Below, one piece after another: positions 1-8,184 of a DNA stretch of 34,033 nt; within the stretch, counting starts at the first letter, position 1, and each line of letters opens with the position of its first letter. The position numbers and the translations under genes were made by a program. Source of the DNA: Oscillospiraceae bacterium (GTDB lineage: Bacteria > Bacillota > Clostridia > Oscillospirales > Oscillospiraceae); contig JAFUMG010000011.1 in assembly GCA_017473225.1 (NCBI GenBank), positions 1 to 34,033 of the forward strand, given 5' to 3'. The notes under the pieces were generated by a model, which was not told the DNA's origin, ran no database searches, and was given only the letters and a program-made list of their open reading frames with translations.

Positions 1-3
1 AAA

Positions 4-37
4 GGCCTTTTTGCTAACCGCAGTTAGCAAAAAGGCC
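4..37. terminator. Bidirectional hairpin at left edge
   Basis: A perfect 15-bp inverted repeat (4-18 with 23-37) surrounds a 4-base loop. T-rich sequence lies inside both arms. It probably ends a transcript entering from the left of the window, or backs up the clpB terminator; the gene it serves is outside the window. Confidence 0.6.
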
Positions 38-82
38 GCATATTTTACCTCGTTTGTCAAGTGATATTTTGAAAATAGTTAC

Positions 83-116
83 AAAAAACTGGGCCCCGCA
101 TTTCTGCGAGACCCAG
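83..116 (-). terminator. Rho-independent terminator of clpB
   Basis: Read on the minus strand, a 12-bp stem with two G-U pairs (116-105 with 100-89) and a 4-base loop is followed by six T residues (complement of 88-83). It lies about 50 bases past the clpB stop codon and is a textbook intrinsic terminator. Confidence 0.85.
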
Positions 117-164
117 CCTTTCTTAACTTAGTGACATTGCTCTTTCGAGGTGCCCTTTCCATAT

Positions 165-2756
165 TTATCTCATGACCAGCTCCCCATTCACCGCGTCCAC
201 GGTGATGGTCTGGCCGGGGGTCACATCGCCCCGCAGGAGCTTCTTGGAGAGCATGGTCTCCACCGTATGCTGTACATACCGGCGCAGGGGCCGGGCGCCA
301 TACTGGGGATCGTAGGCCGCGTCGATGATGGCGGTCTTGGCGGCGTCGGTCAGTTGGCAGCGGATCTGCTGCTCCGCCAAACGCTGGTTCAGTCCCGCGA
401 TCTGCAGATCGATGATGCCGGTGATATTGTCCTTCGTCAGGGGCTTATAGAACACGATCTCGTCCAGACGGTTCAGGAACTCCGGCCGGAAGGACCGCCG
501 CAGCAGCGCTTCCACCTGGGCCTTGGCACCTTCATCGATGGTGCCGTCGGCGGTGATGCCGCCCAGCAGGTACTCAGAGCCCAGATTGGAGGTCAGGATG
601 ATGATGGTGTTCTTGAAATCCACGGTGCGGCCCTGAGAATCGGTGATCCGGCCGTCATCCAGGACCTGGAGCAAAACATTGAACACATCGGGATGGGCCT
701 TCTCCACCTCGTCAAAGAGGACGACGCTGTAGGGCTTTCTGCGGACCGCTTCCGTCAGCTGACCGCCCTCCTCATAGCCCACATAGCCGGGAGGCGCGCC
801 GATCAGGCGGGAGACGGAGTATTTCTCCATGTACTCAGACATGTCGATCCGCACCAGATTGTTCTCGTCGTCGAACAGCGCCTGGGCCAGGGTCTTGGCC
901 AGCTCCGTCTTACCGACGCCCGTGGGACCCAGGAACAGGAAAGAACCGATGGGCCGGTTGGGATCCTGGATGCCGGCGCGGCTGCGCTGGATGGCTTCCG
1001 TGACCGCCTGGACCGCCTCGTCCTGGCCGATGACCCGCTTGTGGAGGGTCTCATCCAGACGCAGCAGCTTCTCCCGCTCGCCCTGGACCAGCCGGGACAC
1101 AGGGATGCCGGTCCAGCGCTCCACGATCCGGGCGATCTCATCCTCCGTGACCCGGTCCCGGAGGATGTTGCTCTCCTTGGCGGCATTGGCCTTCTGCTCC
1201 TCCTCGGCCAGGGCCCGCTGGGCCTCCGGCAGGCGGCCATATTTCAACTCCGCCGCCTTTTCCAGATCATATCTCTGCTCCGCCGCTTCGATCTGGCGGT
1301 TCAGGTCCTCGATCTTTTCCCGCAGCTGCTGGACCCGGCCGATGGCGTTCTTCTCATTCTCCCACTGGGCCTTCATGGCGTTGAACTTATCCCGTTCCTC
1401 CGCCAGCTCCTTCTGGAGCTCCGCCAGACGGCCCCTGGACAGCTCGTCCTCCTCCTTCTTCAGGGCCGCTTCCTCGATCTCCATCTGGATGATCTTCCGG
1501 GAGACGCCGTCCAGCTCTGTGGGCATGGAGTCCATCTCGGTGCGGATCTGGGCGCAGGCCTCATCCACCAGGTCGATGGCCTTATCCGGCAGGAACCGGT
1601 CGGTGATATAGCGGTGGGACAGCGTGGCCGCGGAGATCAGAGCGGAGTCCGCGATCTTGACGCCGTGGAACACCTCATAGCGCTCCTTCAGCCCTCTCAG
1701 GATGGCGATGGTGTCCTCCACCGTGGGCTCCTGGACCAGCACCGGCTGGAACCGGCGCTCCAGGGCCGCGTCCTTCTCGATATACTGGCGGTACTCGTCC
1801 AGGGTGGTAGCGCCGATGCAGTGGAGCTCGCCCCGGGCCAGCATGGGCTTCAGCAGATTGCCCGCGTCCATGCTGCCCTCGGTCTTGCCCGCGCCCACGA
1901 TGGTGTGCAGCTCGTCGATAAACAGGATGATCCTGCCCTCGGACTGCTTCACCTCATTCAGAACGGCCTTCAGCCGCTCCTCGAATTCACCCCGGTACTT
2001 GGCGCCGGCGATCAGCGCGCCCATGTCCAGGGAGAAAATGGTCTTGTCCTGCAAGCTCTTGGGCACATCCTTCTTCACGATCCGCTGGGCCAGGCCCTCG
2101 GCGATGGCAGTCTTGCCGACGCCGGGCTCACCGATCAGGACGGGATTATTCTTGGTCTTTCTGGACAGGATGCGGATCACGTTTCGGATCTCCTCGTCAC
2201 GGCCGATGACCGGGTCCTGCTTCTGCTCTCTCGCCCGCTTTACCAGATCCGTGCCGTACTTTTCCAGGGCGTCGTAGGTGCCCTCGGGATTGTCGGAGGT
2301 GACCCGCTGGTTGCCCCGGACGCTCTGCAGCGCCTTCAGGCAGTCCTCCTTGCGAATGTTATAGGTCCGCAGCAGCTCCGCCACGGCGCCCTGAGCCGTC
2401 TCCACCAGGGCCAGGAACAGATGCTCCACAGAGACGAACTCGTCCTTCATGGCCTTGGCCTGCTCCTCCGCGGCGGTAAAGGTGGCGTCCACATCGGCGG
2501 TGATGTAGAATTTATCCGCCTCCCGGGAGCCGGAAACGCCGGGGATCTTCCGCAGCTCCTGCCTGGCCGCGGCTTCCAGACTTTCGACTGTAACGCCCAT
2601 CTTCCGCAGCAGCTGGGGAATCAGGCCTCCCTCCTGCTGCAGCAGGGCCAGCAGCAGGTGCACCTGCTCCATCTGCTGGTGGGAATTGCTTCTGGCAATG
2701 TTCTGTGCGGCCTGAACCGCTTCCAGAGACTTCTGGGTATAGTTATTGAAATTCAT
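165..2756 (-). CDS. clpB: ATP-dependent disaggregase ClpB
   Basis: ClpB is a hexameric AAA+ chaperone that, with DnaK, pulls polypeptides out of aggregates in the cytosol after stress. The 863-residue product has the usual family length (about 860). Domains in order: Clp N-domain (about 1-145), first AAA+ module with Walker A GEPGVGKT at 209-216 and Walker B LFIDE, a long coiled-coil middle domain (about 400-530, with repeated E/K/R-rich heptads) that separates ClpB from ClpA/ClpC, then a second AAA+ module with GPTGVGKTE and [10 protein letters not shown] chose the ATG at 2754-2756 because AAGGAG lies 8 bases upstream; the longer reading frame would start inside the CIRCE operator. The gene stands alone between its own promoter and terminator, under HrcA control. 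Confidence 0.97.
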   Translation of the reverse strand: MNFNNYTQKSLEAVQAAQNIARSNSHQQMEQVHLLLALLQQEGGLIPQLLRKMGVTVESLEAAARQELRKIPGVSGSREADKFYITADVDATFTAAEEQAKAMKDEFVSVEHLFLALVETAQGAVAELLRTYNIRKEDCLKALQSVRGNQRVTSDNPEGTYDALEKYGTDLVKRAREQKQDPVIGRDEEIRNVIRILSRKTKNNPVLIGEPGVGKTAIAEGLAQRIVKKDVPKSLQDKTIFSLDMGALIAGAKYRGEFEERLKAVLNEVKQSEGRIILFIDELHTIVGAGKTEGSMDAGNLLKPMLARGELHCIGATTLDEYRQYIEKDAALERRFQPVLVQEPTVEDTIAILRGLKERYEVFHGVKIADSALISAATLSHRYITDRFLPDKAIDLVDEACAQIRTEMDSMPTELDGVSRKIIQMEIEEAALKKEEDELSRGRLAELQKELAEERDKFNAMKAQWENEKNAIGRVQQLREKIEDLNRQIEAAEQRYDLEKAAELKYGRLPEAQRALAEEEQKANAAKESNILRDRVTEDEIARIVERWTGIPVSRLVQGEREKLLRLDETLHKRVIGQDEAVQAVTEAIQRSRAGIQDPNRPIGSFLFLGPTGVGKTELAKTLAQALFDDENNLVRIDMSEYMEKYSVSRLIGAPPGYVGYEEGGQLTEAVRRKPYSVVLFDEVEKAHPDVFNVLLQVLDDGRITDSQGRTVDFKNTIIILTSNLGSEYLLGGITADGTIDEGAKAQVEALLRRSFRPEFLNRLDEIVFYKPLTKDNITGIIDLQIAGLNQRLAEQQIRCQLTDAAKTAIIDAAYDPQYGARPLRRYVQHTVETMLSKKLLRGDVTPGQTITVDAVNGELVMR

Positions 2757-2776
2757 ACCAACACACTCCTTTGTTT

Positions 2777-2803
2777 TTAGCACTCTACTCGCTAGAGTGC
2801 TAA
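2777..2803 (-). promoter_or_regulatory. CIRCE operator (HrcA binding site)
   Basis: A perfect TTAGCACTC-N9-GAGTGCTAA inverted repeat lies between the clpB promoter and its start codon. This is the consensus CIRCE element bound by the heat-shock repressor HrcA. It sits in the first bases of the transcript, so bound HrcA should block initiation. In this organism clpB is therefore probably a class I heat-shock gene, not a CtsR target. Confidence 0.96.
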
Positions 2804-2816
2804 TTCATTTAACATC

Positions 2817-2844
2817 ACTATACTCCATTTTTCCAAAAAGTCAA
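2817..2844 (-). promoter_or_regulatory. clpB sigma-A promoter
   Basis: On the minus strand TTGACT (2844-2839) and TATAGT (2822-2817) are separated by 16 bases. The predicted start of transcription is a few bases upstream of CIRCE, the expected geometry for HrcA repression. Confidence 0.8.
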
Positions 2845-3063
2845 GGGCCCCATCCCCACTACATAAAAAGTTCACAATTCTCCCTGCCTATATTCAGCAG
2901 TTTTTATGCAACTTAATAATTACTTAACAATTACCCACTTTTTTATTTAACACTCCCCGGTTATAATAAAGGTACAAAACAGGTGAGAACCATAAAGGTT
3001 CCCATTCTTCATTTGATTCATTCCTTTCTTTTTCATTTTCTTACCTCTCTTTTCTCATGAAAG

Positions 3064-3102
3064 ATCCCCGATGCGGTCCGGTCAACCACATCGGGGATTT
3101 TT
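3064..3102. terminator. Terminator-like hairpin downstream of the O-acetylation genes
   Basis: Ten-base arms ATCCCCGATG (3064-3073) and CATCGGGGAT (3089-3098) form a stem. On the plus strand it is followed by five Ts; on the minus strand the T-tract is short (TTTC). A second GC-rich hairpin with arms 3112-3118 and 3130-3136 lies beside the stop codon of the DHHW gene. Together they probably end the minus-strand MBOAT-DHHW transcript. The remaining sequence from 2845 to 3060 is AT-rich and shows no gene. Confidence 0.55.
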
Positions 3103-3143
3103 CATATTTTTACCCCGCCGGCTTCGCCAGCGGGGTTTGCGGG

Positions 3144-4475
3144 TTACTGCGTCAGCTTGTTCATCAGGCTGATATAATTCTCGGAATTCAGCATCATGGG
3201 ATAATTGATCACCAGACACTGGTCCACGCCCTGGGCCTGGGCGAAGGCCGCCAGGTCGATGTCGCTGTTGGAGCTGAAATACTCCCGGGGGTCGATCAGA
3301 ATGATCTTGCTGTAGTGATTGGTCAGCCAGGAGATCAGGGCGTTGCCGTAGGACTCCTTGATGACCAGGATGCAGGGACCCTGGGTATCGGTCTCCACGA
3401 TGGCCACCGGGTGGTCGCCGCCCATGAAGGTCAGATACTTGTTGTCCACATCCTCATTGACCTTGCAGATGGTGCCCATGGCATAGCCGCCGGTCAGGTC
3501 CGTGCTCTTGTAGCACATGGTGGTGCAGTTGGCGCTGGGCTTCCAGTAATAGACCGTGTCGGGATTATTCTTCAGCACCTGAGCGGAAGGATAGTTGGCA
3601 GCGTAAGTATACAGGGAGCCCACGAAGCCGTCCCACTGGCCCATGTCGAATTGGTCGGTAGTCACAGGCGTCATGCCCAGAGTCTTGCACAGTGCCGTAT
3701 AGGCGTAATAGGCACCCAGATGGGTCCAGTGGTGGTCTGTGCGGAAATAGATGTACTCGCTGGTATGCTTGGCCAGCTCCGTATAGGCGTCCACATAGGT
3801 CACATTGGTGCCCAGATTGTCCCGGACCTTCTCCACCATGGCCTGCTGGGAATGGGCGCCGGTGTGGTATTCATTCTTGGTGTAGAATTCCGCGGAATTG
3901 GGCACCGGCATACTGAGGGTCTGGACCTCGCTGCCCAGGGCGTTGGCAATATTGGTCACCGCCTGGGCATAGCTGACGATCAGCTCTCCGTCTGCATTGG
4001 GCACGTCGAAGGCGCTGTCACCGATCAGGACGATGTTGCCCAGCTGCTCCGCGGCGCCTGCCGGCTCCGTCTGCTCCGGGATGGTCTCCTCCTGCGAAAC
4101 TGTGGTCTCACCGGTGGCTTCCGTGGTGTCAGGGTTCTGCAGTGCTTCGCCGTGCTGGGCCGCGTTGGAGGTGAAGTCCAGCACCAGAGTAGCGTCGTCC
4201 TCGGAACCCAGGCCGCCGAAATAGTAGAAGCCGTTCAGCGTCACATTCTTGTCCATCAGGCTCTCCCGGCCGGGGAAGGTATCGGCATAGTAATCCCAGT
4301 AGTCGGAATTATAGCTGCCGTCCAGCAGGCCGGAGATCGTGAGCTTGGGTTTGGTCTTCAGGGCGCGCTTTTCGTCCTCGGAAAAGGTGGCGTCCTTATC
4401 AAAGGTGGAGATCAGGCCCACCAGCAGCATCACAGCCAGCACGACGCTGCACAAAATCATATAGATTCGCTTCAT
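3144..4475 (-). CDS. DHHW/AlgX-like SGNH-fold protein, polysaccharide O-acetylation partner
   Basis: The 443-residue protein starts with one membrane helix (about 4-22) and is otherwise predicted outside the membrane. It carries the DHHW motif at 247-250 in the context FRTDHHWTHLG, a YYADTFPGRE segment near 62-71, and VIKESYGN near 371-378. These mark the DHHW family, related to alginate acetylation proteins AlgJ/AlgX with an SGNH-hydrolase-like fold. A T/E-rich low-complexity linker lies at about 115-140. The ATG at 4475 has AAAGGAG 8 bases upstream; a longer frame reaching 4592 overlaps the upstream gene and lacks such a site. It lies 16 bases after the MBOAT gene. Such partners are thought to take acetyl groups passed by the MBOAT protein and place them on an exported polymer. 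The polymer is unknown. Confidence 0.85.
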   Translation of the reverse strand: MKRIYMILCSVVLAVMLLVGLISTFDKDATFSEDEKRALKTKPKLTISGLLDGSYNSDYWDYYADTFPGRESLMDKNVTLNGFYYFGGLGSEDDATLVLDFTSNAAQHGEALQNPDTTEATGETTVSQEETIPEQTEPAGAAEQLGNIVLIGDSAFDVPNADGELIVSYAQAVTNIANALGSEVQTLSMPVPNSAEFYTKNEYHTGAHSQQAMVEKVRDNLGTNVTYVDAYTELAKHTSEYIYFRTDHHWTHLGAYYAYTALCKTLGMTPVTTDQFDMGQWDGFVGSLYTYAANYPSAQVLKNNPDTVYYWKPSANCTTMCYKSTDLTGGYAMGTICKVNEDVDNKYLTFMGGDHPVAIVETDTQGPCILVIKESYGNALISWLTNHYSKIILIDPREYFSSNSDIDLAAFAQAQGVDQCLVINYPMMLNSENYISLMNKLTQ

Positions 4476-4491
4476 TGGGGATCTCCTTTCA

Positions 4492-5970
4492 TCAGAAGTT
4501 GGAATACAGGCTGGGAGCGCTGGTGTTGCCCACCAGAGAAATGGTGCACAGCCACAGCAGCAGGCACATGAAGACGAAGCAGGAGGCCACATACAGGACC
4601 TTCATCCCATCGACGGTGTTGCTCTTGCGCCGCTTGCCCACCATGCCGCAGACGCCGGCCCAGATCTGGGCCGCCTTCCGGGGCAGGCTGCTGCAGCCCA
4701 GCCAGCAGGTAAGGATCAGGGGCAGGCAGTTGAGCACTCTCGTCCAGATGCCGGCGGTGGTGAAGCCACCGAAGCCGAACATGGCGCCCAGGGCGCTGCC
4801 CAGCGCGCCGAAGTCCTCATGGGAGAACAGCACCCAGCCGAAGAGGATCAGCAGCATGGTCAGGAAATTGCGCAGCAGCTTCGGCAGGTCCTGGATATAG
4901 GGCATCAGCTGCTTCTCAGCCGCCAGCAGCACGAAGAAGTAAACGCCCCAGAGCACATAGTTCCAGCTGGCGCCGTGCCACAGGCCCGTCAGGGACCAGA
5001 CCACGAACAGATTGATGATCTGACGGACCTTGCCCCGGCGGTTGCCGCCCAGGGGGATGTACACATAATCCCGGAAGAAGCTGCCGAGACTCATATGCCA
5101 GCGGCGCCAGAACTCCGTGATGGAGGTGGAGGTATAGGGCAGGTCGAAGTTCTCACAGTACTTGAAGCCGAAGATCTTACCAAGGCCGATGGCCATGTCG
5201 GAATAGCCGGCAAAATCGAAGTAGATCTGGAACATGAACATGATGGCGGAGAGCCAGGCACCGATCAGGGCCTGGTCCGCGCCGCCGGACAGCTCCGAGA
5301 CCACCTTGCCGCAGTAATCCGCCAGCAGGACCTTCTTGGCAAGGCCCACGGAAAACCGCAGGGCGCCCTCGAAGATCAGGCGGAAATTGGTCCTGCGCTC
5401 CCGCAGCTGCCGCTTCATCTGCTCATAGCGGACGATGGGGCCCTGGAGCATCTTGGGGAACATGGACACATACAGCAGGAAATACACGAAATTCTTCTCC
5501 GCCTTCACCTTGCCGGTGTAGATATCCGCCAGGTAGGAGATCACAGAGAAGGTGAAGAAGGAGATGCCGATGGGCAGGACGGTGGTGGGCTCGTCAAAGG
5601 AGAAGCCAATGGAATTCAGGCCGTTCACCAGCCCCTTCAGCATCCCCAGCAGCAGGCCGTTCTCCGGTGCGATGCCGAAGATGCCCAGGAAAAAGTCCAA
5701 ATACTTGAACAGTCCCAGCAGGCCGATATTCACTGCCAGCGGCAGGAGCAGCGATTTCCGGTCCTTCGGCCGGATCTTCAGCGCCAGCTTATAGTTGGCG
5801 TAGGAAAGCCCCACCAGCAGCACCAGATAAACCGGCTGACACATGGCATAAAACAGCAGGCTGAAGGCCAGCAGCACCAGATTCTTCCGCCAAACGTCGG
5901 GCATCAGAAAATAGACCAGCAGCGTCAGGGGCAGGAGGATATACAAAAAGTACAGATTCGCAAATTCCAC
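4492..5970 (-). CDS. MBOAT family membrane O-acyltransferase (AlgI/DltB-like)
   Basis: This polytopic membrane protein of 492 residues has the MBOAT family signatures FPKMLQGPIVRY (171-182), WHMSLGSFFRDYVYIPLGGN (291-310) and LTGLWHGASWN (327-337). His332 in WHGASWN is the expected catalytic residue. Family members move acyl groups, usually acetyl, across or onto the outer face of the membrane, for example in alginate acetylation or teichoic-acid D-alanylation. I chose the GTG at 5970 because GGAGAG lies 9 bases upstream and the N-terminus then matches the family; another GTG at 5979 directly touches the ribosome site. The adjacent DHHW gene supports polysaccharide O-acetylation over D-alanylation, since dltA, dltC and dltD are absent here. 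Confidence 0.9.
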   Translation of the reverse strand: MEFANLYFLYILLPLTLLVYFLMPDVWRKNLVLLAFSLLFYAMCQPVYLVLLVGLSYANYKLALKIRPKDRKSLLLPLAVNIGLLGLFKYLDFFLGIFGIAPENGLLLGMLKGLVNGLNSIGFSFDEPTTVLPIGISFFTFSVISYLADIYTGKVKAEKNFVYFLLYVSMFPKMLQGPIVRYEQMKRQLRERRTNFRLIFEGALRFSVGLAKKVLLADYCGKVVSELSGGADQALIGAWLSAIMFMFQIYFDFAGYSDMAIGLGKIFGFKYCENFDLPYTSTSITEFWRRWHMSLGSFFRDYVYIPLGGNRRGKVRQIINLFVVWSLTGLWHGASWNYVLWGVYFFVLLAAEKQLMPYIQDLPKLLRNFLTMLLILFGWVLFSHEDFGALGSALGAMFGFGGFTTAGIWTRVLNCLPLILTCWLGCSSLPRKAAQIWAGVCGMVGKRRKSNTVDGMKVLYVASCFVFMCLLLWLCTISLVGNTSAPSLYSNF

Positions 5971-6020
5971 GCGTTTCACCTCTCCATATCAGGGGATACT
6001 CACCCAATTTAACTTCCACC

Positions 6021-6049
6021 AATATACCAGAGAATGTGACTTTTTTCAA
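6021..6049 (-). promoter_or_regulatory. Promoter of the MBOAT-DHHW operon
   Basis: On the minus strand TTGAAA (6049-6044) and TATATT (6026-6021) are separated by 17 bases. It lies about 50 bases before the GTG start at 5970. Confidence 0.75.
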
Positions 6050-6086
6050 CTTTAATTTTCCATTAAGCACCCGGTTCCACGGATTT

Positions 6087-6277
6087 CAAATTGTAGTTTG
6101 GCGTTCCGTTACGCAACGCAGCTGTCATCCCGAGCGGAATGAAATGGAGTCGAGGGATCTACGCATTTCGTTGAGATTCGCAGCAAAATCGGTGCCAAGA
6201 TCCCTCGACTCGCTGTCGCTCGCTCGGGATGACAGCGTTGTTGGTAATTTGCAGACTGTACGATAAACTACAATTTG
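6087..6277. repeat. Modular palindromic repeat, copy 1
   Basis: The outer ends are a 13-bp inverted pair (CAAATTGTAGTTT at 6087-6099, complement at 6265-6277). Inside, a separate 112-base palindromic core (6123-6234) begins TGTCATCCCGAGCG and ends CGCTCGGGATGACA. It lies between the opp operon terminator and the MBOAT promoter. No transposase is present. The core is also found, reversed, at 17307-17417. Confidence 0.85.
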
Positions 6278-6282
6278 CCCCC

Positions 6283-6319
6283 AAAAAACAACAAAAGACC
6301 GCAGCTTGCGCTGCGGTCT
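6283..6319 (-). terminator. Terminator of the opp operon
   Basis: Perfect 10-bp arms AGACCGCAGC (6296-6305) and GCTGCGGTCT (6310-6319) enclose a 4-base loop. On the minus strand the stem is followed by TTTTGTTGTTTTTT. It lies 12 bases past the last gene of the operon. Confidence 0.9.
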
Positions 6320-6330
6320 TTTTCAGCATA

Positions 6331-6636
6331 TTATCGGAAGAAGAACAGCCACACCAGCAGGCAGATAATGCCCACCGCTAGTACACAGACAGGAAAAATG
6401 GTCAGAAACGCCGCGCCGATCATGGCGGGCAGATCGCCCTTTTCCAGCTGGAGCTTCTTCTCTTCCTCGATCAGCTCCTCCATAGTGGGGAGCTCATCCT
6501 TTTCCTTCCACTTGCCTTTGCCCCGATCCCGGACCTCGGCCTCCAGGGCCTCCCGCTCCGGGTCACGGCCCTCGGTACGCATTTTCCGCTCCCGGGACCA
6601 TTTCATCGCCCGGTTGATCTTTCGCTGCAGCAGCAT
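6331..6636 (-). CDS. Small single-helix membrane protein at the end of the opp operon
   Basis: The 101-residue product is not one I recognise. Residues 1-70 are strongly charged (many K, R and E, likely helical). Residues about 71-99 form one hydrophobic helix ending in LFFFR. It looks like a tail-anchored protein with its charged part in the cytosol. Translation is probably coupled to oppF: only three bases separate the oppF stop from this ATG, and the ribosome site AAGGAT lies in the last oppF codons. The operon terminator follows directly. Its position suggests a role with the transporter, but nothing in the sequence proves a function. Confidence 0.75.
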   Translation of the reverse strand: MLLQRKINRAMKWSRERKMRTEGRDPEREALEAEVRDRGKGKWKEKDELPTMEELIEEEKKLQLEKGDLPAMIGAAFLTIFPVCVLAVGIICLLVWLFFFR

Positions 6637-6639
6637 GGC

Positions 6640-8184
6640 TTAATCCTTGTTCTGCTCCAGAATGTGGTGGCAGGCGACAAAGTGATTGGGCCGGACCTCC
6701 TGCATCTGGGGCACCACCTGGGTGCAGACCTCGGTGCAGTACTTGCAGCGGGTGTGGAACTTGCAGCCCTTGGGAGGATTGACGGGGCTGGGGATGTCGC
6801 CCTCCAGGATCTCCAGCTCGCTGGACTGGTTCTCATCCGTGGTGGGGATGGCGTTCAGCAGGGCTTCGGTGTAGGGATGCAGAGGATGGGCGAAGATGTC
6901 GTCGGAAGGCGCCGTCTCCACCATGTTGCCCAGGTACATGACGCCGATCCGGTCAGAGATATACTTGACGACGGACAGGTCATGGGTGATGAACAGGTAG
7001 GTCAGGTTCTGCTTTTCCTTCAGGTCCTGCAGCAAATTGATGATCTGGGCCTGGATAGAAACGTCCAGGGCGGAGACCGCCTCGTCGCAGACCACGAATT
7101 TGGGATTCAGTGCCAGGGACCGGGCGATGCCGATACGCTGGCGCTGGCCGCCGGAGAACTGATGGGGATAGCGGTGCAGGAAGTAGGGCGCCAGGCCGCA
7201 CTCCTCCATGACCCGGATGATCTCGTCCTTCATCCGGTCGTCGTTGCGCCGGAAGAACTTGTGGGCGATCATGCCCTCGCCGATGATCTGGCCGACGGTC
7301 ATGCGGGAGTTCAGGGAGGAATAGGGGTCCTGGAAGATCAGCTGCAGGTCGCTGCGCAGGCCCCGCATCTCGGAATAGGTCAGACGGGCCAGGTCGATGC
7401 CGTTGCTGTGGTAGGCTTCAAACTCGGCGTAGCCGGGCTCGCTGCAGCAGTTCTTCCGCATTTCGGCGATCTCATTGTGGATCACATCGATGCGCTCGTT
7501 GATGGAAGCGATGTTCTTCAGGCAGGCATCCAGCTTTTCCTGAGCCTTGTCCAGCTTCTTCCGGGCAGCGGCGGTATCCTTACCGGCTTCCTCCGCCTTC
7601 TTCAGGGCGTAGGCCGCGTCATCCACATCCAGCTGGATGTCCATACGCTGGTCCTGAGCCTTGCGCAGCTCTCTGGAGACGCCGTATTCCTTCAGGAATA
7701 TCTCCTCCACGGGCTTCAGGTCGGGGGCGGCGAAAAGACCGCCGATCAGCGTCGCCACGTCCAGCATGGCGTCGTTGGCTTCCTTGCGCAGATGGGTCAG
7801 CTCGCCGTGCAGGGCGTACTGCTCCTGCTCGGTCTTCTTGTCATACTCCGCCTGGAATGCCTCGTACTTGGCCTTCTTCTCCTCCAGCTCCTTGCGGCGC
7901 CGGGTCAGGCTGCGGAAGGTATCATAGGCATAGCGGGGGGCCACCTCGTCGATGGAGCGGCCGAAATACATGGTCCGTCCGTCGGTCTGCTTATACAGCT
8001 GCAGGATGGAGCGGCCCAGGGTGGACTTGCCGCAGCCGGACTCACCGACCAGGCCGAAGGTCTCGCCTTCGTAGATGTCGATGGAAATACCGTCGTTGGC
8101 CTTGACGAAGGAACCCTTGCCCACAGGGAAATACTGCTTCAGATTGCTGATCTGCAGCAGCAGCTTTTTCTCTTTATTTTCCAT
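6640..8184 (-). CDS. oppF: Oligopeptide ABC transporter ATPase OppF with a large helical insertion
   Basis: This is one of the two nucleotide-binding subunits that power the importer at the inner membrane face. Family motifs are intact: Walker A GESGCGKST (47-55), Q-loop FQDPYSS (284-290), signature FSGGQRQR (343-350), Walker B VVCDEAVSALD (364-374) and switch His401. The C-terminal oligopeptide-transporter segment has Cys474, Cys480, Cys483 and Cys487, a pattern that can hold an iron-sulphur cluster in relatives. At 514 residues it is about 190 longer than typical OppF (about 320). The excess is one block, about 85-270, between Walker A and the Q-loop, rich in K/E heptads. The ATG at 8184 has GAAGGAGG just upstream and overlaps the oppD end by 11 bases. 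Confidence 0.93.
   Translation of the reverse strand: MENKEKKLLLQISNLKQYFPVGKGSFVKANDGISIDIYEGETFGLVGESGCGKSTLGRSILQLYKQTDGRTMYFGRSIDEVAPRYAYDTFRSLTRRRKELEEKKAKYEAFQAEYDKKTEQEQYALHGELTHLRKEANDAMLDVATLIGGLFAAPDLKPVEEIFLKEYGVSRELRKAQDQRMDIQLDVDDAAYALKKAEEAGKDTAAARKKLDKAQEKLDACLKNIASINERIDVIHNEIAEMRKNCCSEPGYAEFEAYHSNGIDLARLTYSEMRGLRSDLQLIFQDPYSSLNSRMTVGQIIGEGMIAHKFFRRNDDRMKDEIIRVMEECGLAPYFLHRYPHQFSGGQRQRIGIARSLALNPKFVVCDEAVSALDVSIQAQIINLLQDLKEKQNLTYLFITHDLSVVKYISDRIGVMYLGNMVETAPSDDIFAHPLHPYTEALLNAIPTTDENQSSELEILEGDIPSPVNPPKGCKFHTRCKYCTEVCTQVVPQMQEVRPNHFVACHHILEQNKD

Noticed and set aside
150-2780. Long open frame on the plus strand opposite clpB
   Set aside because: It exists because the GC-rich codons of clpB leave few stops in the opposite frame. 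The protein is Leu/Gln/Gly/His-rich with no family pattern, while clpB is unmistakable.
2962-3102. Possible plus-strand small RNA between TATAAT (2962-2967) and the hairpin ending at 3102
   Set aside because: There is no acceptable -35 at the right spacing, and the hairpin is explained by the minus-strand genes. RNA-seq would be needed to revive it.
4492-5970. MBOAT as DltB for teichoic-acid D-alanylation
   Set aside because: No dltA, dltC or dltD lies nearby, and the partner is a DHHW protein, which fits O-acetylation better.
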